A program made the translations under genes and the position numbers. From Robinsoniella peoriensis (GTDB lineage: Bacteria > Bacillota > Clostridia > Lachnospirales > Lachnospiraceae), in assembly GCF_042680125.1 (NCBI RefSeq), contig NZ_JBHTNY010000035.1: a stretch of 64,000 nt of DNA. One strand, written 5' to 3'. Shown in pieces: positions 42,441-51,356 of the stretch. Each line of letters starts with the position of its first letter. Position 1 is the first letter of the stretch. A model generated the notes under the pieces. The model was not told where the DNA came from, searched no databases, and saw only the letters and a program-made list of their open reading frames with translations.

Positions 42441-42469
42441 TAGACATTTTTAAATAAATGTAGTAGAAT
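42441..42469 (+). promoter_or_regulatory. Promoter of the kinase/surface-protein operon
   Basis: TAGACA (42441-42446), 17 bp and TAGAAT (42464-42469). Two small hairpins follow (GCGGT..ACCGC; ATAACG..CGTTAT). Confidence 0.6.
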
Positions 42470-42569
42470 GACAAAATCTAATCGCGGTACTTACCGCATC
42501 AAATAAATTCAATAACGTTTCGTTATATTTCCATTTAGCAGTACAACAGAATAAAGGAGTTGAGGAAAA

Positions 42570-44234
42570 CTGGAGATTGGGGCTTTAGTTGACGGCAAAT
42601 ACAGGATCTTAAAACCTTTGGGTTCCGGAGGAGAGGGATGTGTTTTTTTGGCGTTGAATGAAAATGCGTATAAGTTTTGGGCAATAAAGATTGTGGCGAA
42701 GGGCAGAGATGGAGTGGAGCTGGAATTGTGGAAGCATTTTTCCCATCCGAATCTGCCCGAAGTTATCGATGTAATTGAAACAGAATCCGAGATATTGATT
42801 GTAATGGATTATGTGGAAGGGAGAAATGTAGCAAATATTTTAAAAGAAACAGGAAAAGTGAAACCTCGCCAGGCAGTCATATGGGGGATACAGATTTGCA
42901 GGGTTTTGCATTACCTTCATAGTCAGGAACCGCCGGTAGTCTATGGAGATCTGAAACCGGACAATATGATATGCCGCGCTGACAAAAGTCTGGTTTTAGT
43001 AGATTTTGGTACGGTCTCACCCTTTGTTAAGGAAAGTAGTTATCACGGGGGACATTATGGGACAAAAGGATATGCGGCGCCGGAACAATACGATGGTACA
43101 TGTGTTGTGGATACCAGGGCCGATATATATAGCCTGGGAGTGACCTTATTCCAGTTGGTTACAGGAAAACTGCTGCTGTCCGGAATTGGCAAGGAGGATT
43201 GGAAATTGTGCCCGGGGTATTTTGGTTTAAAAAAAATAATTTGCAAATGTATGAGATTTGACAGAACTCAGAGGTTTTCTGGGATAGAGTCTTGTGAAAG
43301 AGCACTTCAGGGGATTTTGTGGTGGAGGAAAGCAAGGTTCCTGTTTGTTGCTGCTGCGTTTATTATAATATTTTCAGCAGGGAGTCAGTTACAGCTGGAA
43401 CAGGGGGAATTAACTAAGGAACAATCATATGAGGAGTATCTGAAAGAAGCTAAATTTAATGTCTATGAAGAGCAGAAAAAAAACTGCCAATCTGCAATAT
43501 TCTTAAATCCCGTTCGGGAAGAAGCATACCAGCAATTAATTGAAATATTTTTGGAAGACGCAATACTGACGGAAGAGGAGGATATCTTTCTGCGAAAGGT
43601 TTTAAAAGAAAAGTCAGAGGGAGATACCAGGAGTCATGAAGAAGCTTTGCGCACAGATGAAGGAGCATTCCTTCGGGTTTCTTATGAACTGGGAATGGCA
43701 TATTGGTATTACTTTGAGGGAGACGGCGGAAAATCTTATGCAGCCAGATGGTTTTTAAATATAGCGGAGGCTGCGGAAAGTATAGGGAATACAGAAATTA
43801 CAGGAATTACACAAAATCAGAGAAAAAGAGCAGCGGTTTTAGCGAAGATAGGAAGCTATTACAGCAGAATCCGAAACAGGAGAGAGGATGAAACAGAGAA
43901 TATCTCCTATCTGACATTCTGGAAAGACTTGATGGAAATCTATGATATTCAGGAGAGTGATACGGATGCGGATAAAGTAAATTTACTGCTATGGGAGGAA
44001 ATTTCGGCACAGATCTATTATTTTGCCGATCGATTTTGTCAGGCTGGATTGGAGAAAGCAGTTTTAGATAAAATTTTACTGGAGATAAAAGATAAAGTGC
44101 AAATCAATGATAACAGGCCGGTAAGTAAGGAGATAGAAGTTTTAGAAAAGGATATTTTGAAAAATATAGAACTGGCAATAGAAAGTGTAGAAAGAATTTA
44201 TAATAATTTTAAGAAAGAAGGGGAAAAGGAATGA
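42570..44234 (+). CDS. Membrane Ser/Thr protein kinase with extracytoplasmic helical domain, probable CTG start
   Basis: A 554-residue protein (if begun at CTG 42570). Kinase domain about 1-240: glycine loop LGSGGEGCVF, K40 in AIK, catalytic loop Y-G-D127-LKPDN (HRD changed to YGD), DFG at D145 and APE at E172. A membrane segment at about 256-275 is followed by some 280 extracytoplasmic residues, helical, without PASTA repeats. An in-frame TGA at 42561 leaves only CTG 42570 or ATT 42576 if strand beta-1 (YRILKPL) is included; AAAGGAG lies 10 bp before the CTG. Next gene overlaps by ATGA. It probably senses the cell surface. Confidence 0.82.
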   Translation: MEIGALVDGKYRILKPLGSGGEGCVFLALNENAYKFWAIKIVAKGRDGVELELWKHFSHPNLPEVIDVIETESEILIVMDYVEGRNVANILKETGKVKPRQAVIWGIQICRVLHYLHSQEPPVVYGDLKPDNMICRADKSLVLVDFGTVSPFVKESSYHGGHYGTKGYAAPEQYDGTCVVDTRADIYSLGVTLFQLVTGKLLLSGIGKEDWKLCPGYFGLKKIICKCMRFDRTQRFSGIESCERALQGILWWRKARFLFVAAAFIIIFSAGSQLQLEQGELTKEQSYEEYLKEAKFNVYEEQKKNCQSAIFLNPVREEAYQQLIEIFLEDAILTEEEDIFLRKVLKEKSEGDTRSHEEALRTDEGAFLRVSYELGMAYWYYFEGDGGKSYAARWFLNIAEAAESIGNTEITGITQNQRKRAAVLAKIGSYYSRIRNRREDETENISYLTFWKDLMEIYDIQESDTDADKVNLLLWEEISAQIYYFADRFCQAGLEKAVLDKILLEIKDKVQINDNRPVSKEIEVLEKDILKNIELAIESVERIYNNFKKEGEKE

Positions 44235-47077
44235 GATATTTTAAAACAGGTATTTTAATTGGGGCAGTTTTTCTTTTGCTGGCGGGGAATAAAGCTGCAG
44301 CATTTATTAAATCCGAAACTCAAACCAGGATCAAATCGGAAGTACAGACGGAAAGTCAAACCGAAACCCAATCAGAGACGGGTTCCAAGATTCAATCGGA
44401 AAGCCAGACAGAGACGGAATCCGAGATTCAATCGGAAAGCCAGTCAGAGACGGAATCCGACACGCAATCGGAAAGCCAGACAGAGACGGAATCCGACACG
44501 CAATCGGAAAGCCAGTCAGAGATGGAATCTGAAACGCAATCGGAAAGCCAGTCAGAGACGGAATCCGAGACGCAGTCAGAAACCCAGACAGAGTCAGAAA
44601 CAGAATTACCGCGTGAAGTTATCGTAGAAAATTTAAAAACGATTTACAAGGGTGACAGCAGAGAATTTGATGATACTAATCGGGTAGAACTAAAAGCGGA
44701 TGTGAGAGGCCTTCCTGAAGGAATGCAGGTATTATTAGCAGGTAAGTCAAAGCACAGAAGGGTTGGAACCTGGGAAGTGGAAGTCTCGTGTAAGCTGACG
44801 GGTAAGGATTCAGAAAAATATTCCGTAAAGGTTGAAAAAAACAGTTTAAAAGTACATATAGTACCCAGAGTGTTAAATATCAGAATTGCAGAGGGAAGAA
44901 AACCGTACTTCTCAGAGAACAACATTCAACTTCTGGAATTTGATGAAAGCCCGGATGAAATCGTAAAGGTAAGCGGGTTTGTGAAAAATGGGAAGGCAGT
45001 GAAAGAGTCCCCGAAAGGATTTCAAAAACCCGGGATAACCATAGATGAGCGGATATTAAAACCTGACAGTCCTATGTATGATCAGGGAGCACTTAAGAAA
45101 TACGGCAGGGCATTGGTTGTAAAAAGAGACAAAAAGGGCAATATTACAGGAAATACAACGGATAATTATTGTTACGACCTGCAAAAAGATTCGGCGCTTT
45201 ATCATCCGGGAAGCGTTACGCTTGTGAAAAACAGTGTGAGCGAAATAAAGGACTATCAGGTTCTTCCGGAATCCAAGGAAGGATTTTTGCGAAATGAGGA
45301 TGGCAAAATATTAGTAAAAAAGGGAATGCGCCTTAAGATTATTCCGAATGAGAGAGCGGGATATAATCAGGTAATCATAAGTAATGAGCTGAAGGAAAAT
45401 GGGGTATTTTCTTTTGAATTGGAGAGAAGAGATGAAACAGGAAAATTATTAGCCCAGTCTGGAAAACAGAGTGTAACCTATGAAGTTGATGACCAGCCCC
45501 CAACAGGATTGACCATTTTGGCAAATGAAAAAAAACTTTCGTCAGGTACGGGTGAAAGAGCGTTCTTTAATAGCAACGTAAGGTTAAAGTTTACCGGATA
45601 TTTAGATGTACATACAGGTATCCGCTCGGTTCAGTATTGGATATCGGAGATTACAGAGGGGAGTCGCCAGAAGTTATCTGGTATACAAGAAAGTTATGAA
45701 AGCCAAAAAAGTTTATGGAGAACTGGGGTCAGCGCTGAGCTGGTTAAGGAGGGAGAATATCAGGTATTTGTGAGAGTGGAAGACAACGTTGGAAATGCAT
45801 CGTTCTTTGGTGGAAATACTATTTTGATTGATAAGACAACTCCCCGAATAACCGTTGATGGTGTGTCGGATCTAAGTGCGAACAGTGGGGTGTTAGAGCT
45901 TCGTATCCAATGTGAGGATGATTATTATTGGAAAGGCAGTCTGGAGACAGTACTCATAGGAGAAAAGAACGGGGAAAAGAAGTTAAAATACGAAAGAAAA
46001 AAGTCAGATAGAGGAGAGCTGTTAATTTTTGAACAGATACCTGAGAAGAAAGAATGGGATGACTATTATGTGCTTTATATATCAGCGGGTGACCAGGCTG
46101 GTAATATAGCGGCCAGGGAAATTCATTTTTCGGTAAACCGGTTTGGGTCAGTATATACGTTGGGGAAGGAAACCAGGGAACAGATGGATAATTATTACTG
46201 CAGAAAACCTTTTGATGTGGAAATTAGGGAAGTGAATGTAGATAAGCTTGAAGAGGCGCAGTTGACGATTACGCGGGATGGGGAACTTCGGATTTTAAAT
46301 CGGGATAAAGAGTATCTGGTTAAAAAAATAGAAGGAAAGTATGGGTATAAGGAGTACCGTTATATAATACCGGCAAAAAATTTCCAGGATGAAGGAGCCT
46401 ATGCGATTTCTCTAAATTCTATAGATATGGCGGGTAATGTAGGTGATAATAAACTGCAGAAAAAATATATAGAGTTTGTAATAGACAAAACACCTCCGTC
46501 TATCATGATCGCAGGACTGGATGATAAATCATTTTATCCGGAGGAGGTCAGAGATGTTGTCATAGATGCCAGGGATAATGCAGCCCTTCAGAAGATGCTG
46601 GTTTATTTGGACGGTGACTTAATCAAAAGCAGTTTAAATCAGGAGACTTCTTTTACTATCCTGCAGAAGGATAAATGGCGTGATTTGGAGGTTCTGGCTA
46701 TCGATAAGGCGGGGAACGAAGCAAAAAAGAAGATAGCTTTTTGTATCAGTAAAACAGATAATGGAAGGATTGCTGTTCCGCAGTCTCTGGAACATTTTAA
46801 GGAAAAGAAATTATTCGGAAAAGGAGATAAAGAAATAATGGGAAAAGAAACATTTACCATACCGGAGGTTATAAATCAGGGCGAAGGGAAGCAGGGGGAT
46901 GTGGATGATGAGGAAAATGGAGACAAGAAAAATATGAAAAATGAGTTCAAAGGAGAGGATAAGAAGAAGGAGACCGGATATGTTCATTTTGGAATCAAAG
47001 CACTTATGATAATCTCCGGAGCCTTAATTGGAGCTTTTTCTTATCGAAGATGGGGAAGAAGACGTTCAAAAGAATAG
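44231..47077 (+). CDS. Large surface protein with Ser/Glu/Thr repeats, Ig-like domains and C-terminal membrane anchor
   Basis: A 948-residue protein. Residues 1-24 form a signal peptide. Residues about 55-126 hold six 12-residue units of the type QSESQTETESET. Then come several beta-rich modules, including Ig-like units with 'FVIDKTPPSIMIAGLDD' and 'ILIDKTTPRITVDGVSD' junctions. The end has a membrane segment and basic tail (about 922-948). The last 47 bp overlap no gene. The 4-bp overlap with the kinase indicates coupling, so it may be a substrate, receptor or scaffold. No LPxTG is present. Confidence 0.75.
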   Translation: MRYFKTGILIGAVFLLLAGNKAAAFIKSETQTRIKSEVQTESQTETQSETGSKIQSESQTETESEIQSESQSETESDTQSESQTETESDTQSESQSEMESETQSESQSETESETQSETQTESETELPREVIVENLKTIYKGDSREFDDTNRVELKADVRGLPEGMQVLLAGKSKHRRVGTWEVEVSCKLTGKDSEKYSVKVEKNSLKVHIVPRVLNIRIAEGRKPYFSENNIQLLEFDESPDEIVKVSGFVKNGKAVKESPKGFQKPGITIDERILKPDSPMYDQGALKKYGRALVVKRDKKGNITGNTTDNYCYDLQKDSALYHPGSVTLVKNSVSEIKDYQVLPESKEGFLRNEDGKILVKKGMRLKIIPNERAGYNQVIISNELKENGVFSFELERRDETGKLLAQSGKQSVTYEVDDQPPTGLTILANEKKLSSGTGERAFFNSNVRLKFTGYLDVHTGIRSVQYWISEITEGSRQKLSGIQESYESQKSLWRTGVSAELVKEGEYQVFVRVEDNVGNASFFGGNTILIDKTTPRITVDGVSDLSANSGVLELRIQCEDDYYWKGSLETVLIGEKNGEKKLKYERKKSDRGELLIFEQIPEKKEWDDYYVLYISAGDQAGNIAAREIHFSVNRFGSVYTLGKETREQMDNYYCRKPFDVEIREVNVDKLEEAQLTITRDGELRILNRDKEYLVKKIEGKYGYKEYRYIIPAKNFQDEGAYAISLNSIDMAGNVGDNKLQKKYIEFVIDKTPPSIMIAGLDDKSFYPEEVRDVVIDARDNAALQKMLVYLDGDLIKSSLNQETSFTILQKDKWRDLEVLAIDKAGNEAKKKIAFCISKTDNGRIAVPQSLEHFKEKKLFGKGDKEIMGKETFTIPEVINQGEGKQGDVDDEENGDKKNMKNEFKGEDKKKETGYVHFGIKALMIISGALIGAFSYRRWGRRRSKE
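44393..44608 (+). repeat. Six 36-bp tandem repeats within the surface protein gene
   Basis: Units of 36 bp encode QSESQ(T/S)E(T/M)ES(E/D)(I/T). Copies 1-5 are near identical and copy 6 is divergent. Such arrays change length by slippage or recombination. Confidence 0.9.
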
Positions 47078-47126
47078 ACTTTTTACTTATGGTATGCTAT
47101 TATTTTCTTCAAGAGGTGAGAATAAA

Positions 47127-48038
47127 ATGCATGACGAAAGAAAAAAGGTCGTTAAAAAGATACTAACGGCAGCTGGAGTTGTAGTCGGTACCTGTGCGAT
47201 ATCTGCAGGATCATTTTTTCTGGTAGATTCCGGACTGGCATTTTTAAATACAAAAATTGAAAAAAGTGATGTTACCGAAAAATCATCAGAGATTCAGCAA
47301 ACCAATAGTGATAAGGAAACAGAGCTTATCGCCAAGAGCAAAGATTCTTTTATTGTACCGGAAGAAAAAACAGGTACAGAAAAAGAGACTGATAAGAAAA
47401 CAGATGGGGAAAAGACCGGAGGGGAAACTTCCGGTACTGGAAGTGATAATACCGGAAGTTCTGATAATGGTGACAGCAGCTCATCGGGTAATGGATCCAA
47501 CGGTTCGGATTACAATGGAACTTTGGATTATAATGGAAATTCTGATTCTAACGGAGGAACAGACGGAAGTGGGAATTCACAGAATGGTAATTGGGAAACT
47601 CCTCCTGCCAGTACGCCGCAGACGGAGGCTCCACAGACAAATCCACCGCAGACAGATCCACCGCAGACAGAAGCTCCGCAGACAAATCCACCACAAACGG
47701 ATGCACCGCAAACGGATCCGCCGCAGACAGATCCGCCACAGACAGAAGCGCCGCCTGCAGCCTGGGATGATACCTATTTCTTCCCGGATACGGCAACCAG
47801 ATATATTACAGAAAATGAATTATACAATATGACTGACAGGGAAATTGCAATAGCCAGAAATGAGATATTTGCACGCCATGGACGTAAATTTACCAAACAG
47901 GAATGGACTGATTACTTTAATACGAAAACCTGGTATGTTCCAACTTATGATCCGGAAACTTTTGACTCTATGGACTTACTGAATGATTTTGAAAAGAAAA
48001 ATCTGAAAGTAATTCTTGCCTATGAAGAAAAGAGATAG
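47127..48038 (+). CDS. Membrane-anchored protein with Pro/Gln/Thr repeats and YARHG domain
   Basis: A 303-residue protein: an N-terminal membrane segment (about 13-33), Ser/Gly/Asn-rich linker, ten or so five-residue PQT(D/E/N)(A/P) repeats (47616-47750), and a C-terminal YARHG domain with 'REIAIARNEIFARHGRKF' and 'WTDYFNTKTWYVPTYDPETF'. YARHG domains are extracellular and often linked to cell-wall or peptidase functions. GAGGTGAG supports ATG 47127. It is third in the kinase operon. Confidence 0.8.
   Translation: MHDERKKVVKKILTAAGVVVGTCAISAGSFFLVDSGLAFLNTKIEKSDVTEKSSEIQQTNSDKETELIAKSKDSFIVPEEKTGTEKETDKKTDGEKTGGETSGTGSDNTGSSDNGDSSSSGNGSNGSDYNGTLDYNGNSDSNGGTDGSGNSQNGNWETPPASTPQTEAPQTNPPQTDPPQTEAPQTNPPQTDAPQTDPPQTDPPQTEAPPAAWDDTYFFPDTATRYITENELYNMTDREIAIARNEIFARHGRKFTKQEWTDYFNTKTWYVPTYDPETFDSMDLLNDFEKKNLKVILAYEEKR
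47616..47750 (+). repeat. 15-bp tandem repeats encoding PQT units
   Basis: Nine imperfect copies of a 15-bp unit (CCG-CAG-AC.-GA.-...). Codon choice varies only slightly between copies. Confidence 0.85.
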
Positions 48039-48051
48039 AGGAGGAAAAGTA

Positions 48052-49104
48052 ATGGACAAGCAGCAGCAGTACAAATGGCGGAAGCATCGGAAGAATAAAA
48101 GAATACTTACGGCATGGTTAGTATGTGCCGGCGTTCTGTCAGCGGCAGCAGCATTTGTATATCAGGGAACCTATGATAGCAATCCGCAGAAAAGTGCAGA
48201 GCGTTACATTAAAAATGAAAAGAATATTGAAACTTATACCGTACAGTCCGGAGAACGTAATCTAAGTGAAGAGGATAAAATTGTACAGACTTTTACCTTC
48301 ACCTATACTCCGAAAGACAGTAAAGACCCCATAACAGAAACAGTAGATCTTATACGTCAGGATAAAAAAAGATACGGTATGTTTGAACGCTGGGTATGTA
48401 ATGACCATGTTGACGAGGCAAAGAATGTAAAGATTACAGTACCTGTGGATTCTAAAGTTATGTTGGATCAAAAGACGCTGGACAGTAGTCTGGTTATAGA
48501 AGATGAGAAAATGACAGCGGGAGCTAAATCATATGTGTTACCATACCTTGAAAAAAAGGAATACCAATTAAAGGTAACAGGACTGCCGTTTGAGATCTAT
48601 GAGACGAAATGGAAGCCGGACCAGGATGCAAGTACCATAGATGTCAGAGGTGAATGTAAGCTTAGTGAAAATGCAAAGACTCAGATGCAGGAGTTGGGGA
48701 AGCAGGCGCTGAAAGAATTTTTTTCAGCGGCAGTTCAAAAGCAGACGGTTCAGGCTCTCGGCAGCACCTTTGATAAAGTGCAGGATAAAGAGACTTTACT
48801 GAAAACAGTTACCGGAAATCTGTTTTCGGATCCGGGTCTTGTGATTAAGCATCTGGAATTCAGCGGGTTTAACAGTACTTACGGTGTGCCATATTATCCG
48901 GAGGCTAAGGATGAAAGTTATATTGGAATTGAAGTTAAGACAAAATATAATTGTAAATATACCGGTAACCGTATTACGGAAGGTGTAGATGGGGACACTG
49001 AAACAGAAGAGTCCCAGTCTTATGCCAAAGAGGTAAAATTCTATTTTATTTATCAAGGTGGAAAGTGCTATTTGAAATCAATGGAGATTCCTAATTTATT
49101 TTAA
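48052..49104 (+). CDS. Membrane-anchored extracytoplasmic protein, unknown
   Basis: A 350-residue protein with a basic N-terminus, one membrane segment (about 17-37) and a large extracellular part with beta-rich pattern. Segments such as 'YTVQSGERNLSEEDKIVQTFTFTYTPKD' occur, but no named domain was recognised. GAGGAGG gives ATG 48052. Only 13 bp follow the YARHG gene, so it belongs to the kinase operon and may interact with it at the surface. Confidence 0.7.
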   Translation: MDKQQQYKWRKHRKNKRILTAWLVCAGVLSAAAAFVYQGTYDSNPQKSAERYIKNEKNIETYTVQSGERNLSEEDKIVQTFTFTYTPKDSKDPITETVDLIRQDKKRYGMFERWVCNDHVDEAKNVKITVPVDSKVMLDQKTLDSSLVIEDEKMTAGAKSYVLPYLEKKEYQLKVTGLPFEIYETKWKPDQDASTIDVRGECKLSENAKTQMQELGKQALKEFFSAAVQKQTVQALGSTFDKVQDKETLLKTVTGNLFSDPGLVIKHLEFSGFNSTYGVPYYPEAKDESYIGIEVKTKYNCKYTGNRITEGVDGDTETEESQSYAKEVKFYFIYQGGKCYLKSMEIPNLF

Positions 49105-49114
49105 AACACGCTTT

Positions 49115-49198
49115 GGGCTGGTATTTTAAATATTTTCAACTTCTGTTTTATATCCATAAAAAGGAAAAACAGAACTGGAAATGATAAAATACTAGCCC
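49115..49198. repeat. 84-nt long hairpin after the surface operon
   Basis: GGGCTGGTATTTTA and TAAAATACTAGCCC form the base; TTTTCAACTTCTGTTTT pairs with AAAACAGAACTGGAAA inside, giving a nearly continuous stem of about 35 bp. No T run follows, so it could be an attenuator, mRNA processing site or small mobile repeat. Confidence 0.6.
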
Positions 49199-49268
49199 TT
49201 ATGTAATGAACTGAAAAATGTGAAATTATAAGAGAATTATTAACAGTCTCTGGAGAAAGGAACGAAAA

Positions 49269-50228
49269 ATGCATAGAAATTTAGTGAAATGTATGGGAGC
49301 AGCGATGGCTATTGTGTTATTGACAACCGGTTGTACGTTTTCTGGTAACGGTGAAAATACGAATAAAGGAGAGACTGTAACGGAAACTGTAACGGAAACT
49401 ATAACGGAATCTTTGAGTGGCAGTATGACCGCAAAGGAGACAGGAACGGAAAATGAAAATCAGACGAATTCAAATCAGAAAAAGTCAGAGAAAGAGTCTG
49501 AAAATCAGGCAGTAACGGAACTAAAGGAGTCAGAAAATACGGAAAAGAACGATAGTAATGCCAATATTAAGGAAACCGAAGAGACAAAGGCTCAGGGACC
49601 GATTGTTGCTGTAGATGCAGGACATCAGGGACCGGGACAGGATATGAGCAGGACGGAAGCAAACGGTCCTGGCTCTGAGGTGATGAAAGCACGTCTTGCT
49701 ACCGGTACCACAGGAAGTGTATCCGGCCTGGATGAATATGAATTGAATCTGGACGTATCTTTGAAACTTCAGACTGAGCTGGAAAAACGGGGTTATCAGG
49801 TGGTGATGACAAGGACAACCCATGAAGTGGATCTGGGAAATATTGACAGGGCAACGATTGCCAATGAGGCGGGAGCGGATATTCTGGTGCGTATTCATGC
49901 AAATGGATCTGAGGACAGCAGTGTTGCCGGTGCACTTACCATGGCGCCCACACAGTCAAATCCTTATGTGGGAAGCATATCAGAAGAATGTATGCGTTTG
50001 TCCCAATGTCTGATTGACCGCTATTGTGAAGCCACAGGGCTGATTAACCGGGGCATTCTGGCAGAGGATGAGATGACAGGCATTAACTGGAGCCAGGTAC
50101 CGGTTACGATACTGGAAATGGGATTTATGACAAATCCGGGAGATGATGCATATATGGCAGATGCTGCTAACCAGGACGTTATGGTACAGGGGATTGCCAA
50201 TGGCATTGATGATTATTTTGGAAGATAG
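49269..50228 (+). CDS. N-acetylmuramoyl-L-alanine amidase (Amidase_3) lipoprotein
   Basis: A 319-residue protein. Signal peptide with lipobox L-T-T-G-C (Cys near 22), then a Thr/Glu/Ser/Lys-rich linker (about 25-105) and a zinc amidase domain: H in VAVDAGHQG, E in YELNLDVSL, H in RIHANGS and catalytic E in ILEMGFMTN. It should cleave peptides from glycan strands while tethered to the membrane. It lies after the long hairpin, so its expression may be separated from the kinase operon. Confidence 0.9.
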   Translation: MHRNLVKCMGAAMAIVLLTTGCTFSGNGENTNKGETVTETVTETITESLSGSMTAKETGTENENQTNSNQKKSEKESENQAVTELKESENTEKNDSNANIKETEETKAQGPIVAVDAGHQGPGQDMSRTEANGPGSEVMKARLATGTTGSVSGLDEYELNLDVSLKLQTELEKRGYQVVMTRTTHEVDLGNIDRATIANEAGADILVRIHANGSEDSSVAGALTMAPTQSNPYVGSISEECMRLSQCLIDRYCEATGLINRGILAEDEMTGINWSQVPVTILEMGFMTNPGDDAYMADAANQDVMVQGIANGIDDYFGR

Positions 50229-50309
50229 GGCGAGTTTAAAACAGGCTCCAGAGTATCAGCACACACACTGGAGTAACAAAGGAAACTGCAATAAGCCGGA
50301 GGTGTATGT

Positions 50310-50942
50310 ATGATATTTGAAAATGTTACCGGAGTTCTTATTCCGATTTTGATTCATTTTTTGGCGTCCGCAGGCGTGGTGACTGTGTTTGGAAGCAGAT
50401 TTGATTCAGCACTGCTGACAACGCTGTCGGCGCTGATTGTTCTTCCTGTGGTTTGTTTTCTATATTGGAAGGATGGACAGCTTTATGGACGGAATAAGGA
50501 TAATCCGGATCACAAGCCAGTATGGACTTATCTGCTGATTATTCTGATGGCAGTATTCAGCAATCAGATTTTATCCTATCTGATTAACCTGATACAGGTA
50601 GATAGAGTATTCTCTAATGCAGCTCAGGAGGCATTGTTTGGAAGCGGTCTTTGGATACAGATCATTGGTGTCGGGATTCTGGTGCCAATTATGGAAGAGT
50701 ACCTGTTTCGAGGGTTGGTGTATAAGCGTTTAAAACGGTTTGTCAGATCCAAAAAAATGGCAGTATTTCTGGGAGCCTTTATATTCGCGATTTATCATGG
50801 AAATATGATTCAGTTTTTGTTTGCTCTGCCCATGGCACTTCTGCTGATATGGGTTTATGAAAAATGGGGAACCATTAAGGCACCAATTGTCTTTCATATT
50901 GCGGTTAATTTATCCTCCGTGTTATTCAGCGCATTCCTGTAA
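50310..50942 (+). CDS. CPBP family intramembrane glutamic endopeptidase
   Basis: A 210-residue protein with about six membrane segments and the three CPBP motifs: EEYLFRG (EExxxR), FAIYH (FxxxH) and HIAVN (HxxxN). Family members are CAAX-type or bacteriocin-immunity-type proteases. GGAGGTG precedes the ATG. Role and partner are not indicated by neighbours. Confidence 0.85.
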   Translation: MIFENVTGVLIPILIHFLASAGVVTVFGSRFDSALLTTLSALIVLPVVCFLYWKDGQLYGRNKDNPDHKPVWTYLLIILMAVFSNQILSYLINLIQVDRVFSNAAQEALFGSGLWIQIIGVGILVPIMEEYLFRGLVYKRLKRFVRSKKMAVFLGAFIFAIYHGNMIQFLFALPMALLLIWVYEKWGTIKAPIVFHIAVNLSSVLFSAFL

Positions 50943-51222
50943 ATTGGGGGGGCGCTGAGAAAGATGCCATGGTCCGTCCCCTTCTCTTTTCGAACACTAT
51001 CTCCAGCTTCAAGGCGTCCCCTTTCATAGCTAAACCCAACTTGATGAAATTGTTCGCGGTAGTATTAGTCTTCAAAAACATCCTTACAATATATATAAAA
51101 TTAAGACAATATAGTTCTTGCGGGAATTTAGAGTCAGATTTCAAAAAAATATTTGGTAAAAATGTTTAATGATACCCTGCCTAATGTTTTTGGGGGAGCA
51201 GCAAAAATAAAGTATTAGCAAA
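50943..51222. other. Gene-free region with a possible minus-strand gene remnant
   Basis: A short open frame on the minus strand (51144 to 50926) reads 'FLKTNTTANNFIKLGLAMKG' and 'VFEKRRGRTMASFSAPP', which looks more protein-like than chance, but there is no ribosome site or recognised family and it ends inside the CPBP gene. It may be a fossil. Confidence 0.25.
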
Positions 51223-51277
51223 AATAATCTGATAATAATGACTGGGTTTATAAAAAAGACGAATAATCTGACAATAA
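51223..51277 (+). promoter_or_regulatory. Direct repeats upstream of the gltB promoter
   Basis: AATAATCTGATAATAA (51223-51238) and AATAATCTGACAATAA (51262-51277) differ at one base and lie 39 bp apart, ending 15 bp before the -35 box. The arrangement suits an activator. Confidence 0.55.
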
Positions 51278-51292
51278 CGCAAAAATTAATGG

Positions 51293-51321
51293 TTTACAGA
51301 TGAAAAAAATAGGTGTATATT
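51293..51321 (+). promoter_or_regulatory. gltB promoter
   Basis: TTTACA (51293-51298), 17 bp and TATATT (51316-51321). This also makes ATG 51357 the first usable start. Confidence 0.8.
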
Positions 51322-51356
51322 ATGTTCAGAGAAAAACGAGAGAAAGGAACGATAAT

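Noticed and set aside
42618..42620. TTG 42618 as the kinase start
   Set aside because: It would remove strand beta-1 of the kinase domain and has no suitable ribosome site; CTG 42570 keeps the whole domain.
44393..44608. Tandem repeats in the surface protein gene as a CRISPR array
   Set aside because: Repeats are contiguous, in frame and without spacers.
47257..47832. Long alternative-frame ORF over the YARHG gene
   Set aside because: It is produced by the repetitive Pro/Gln/Thr coding sequence, is extremely Arg-rich and lacks a ribosome site.
51300..51356. Longer gltB start at ATG 51300
   Set aside because: The promoter -10 box lies at 51316-51321, downstream of that ATG, and the true GltB propeptide begins at 51357.
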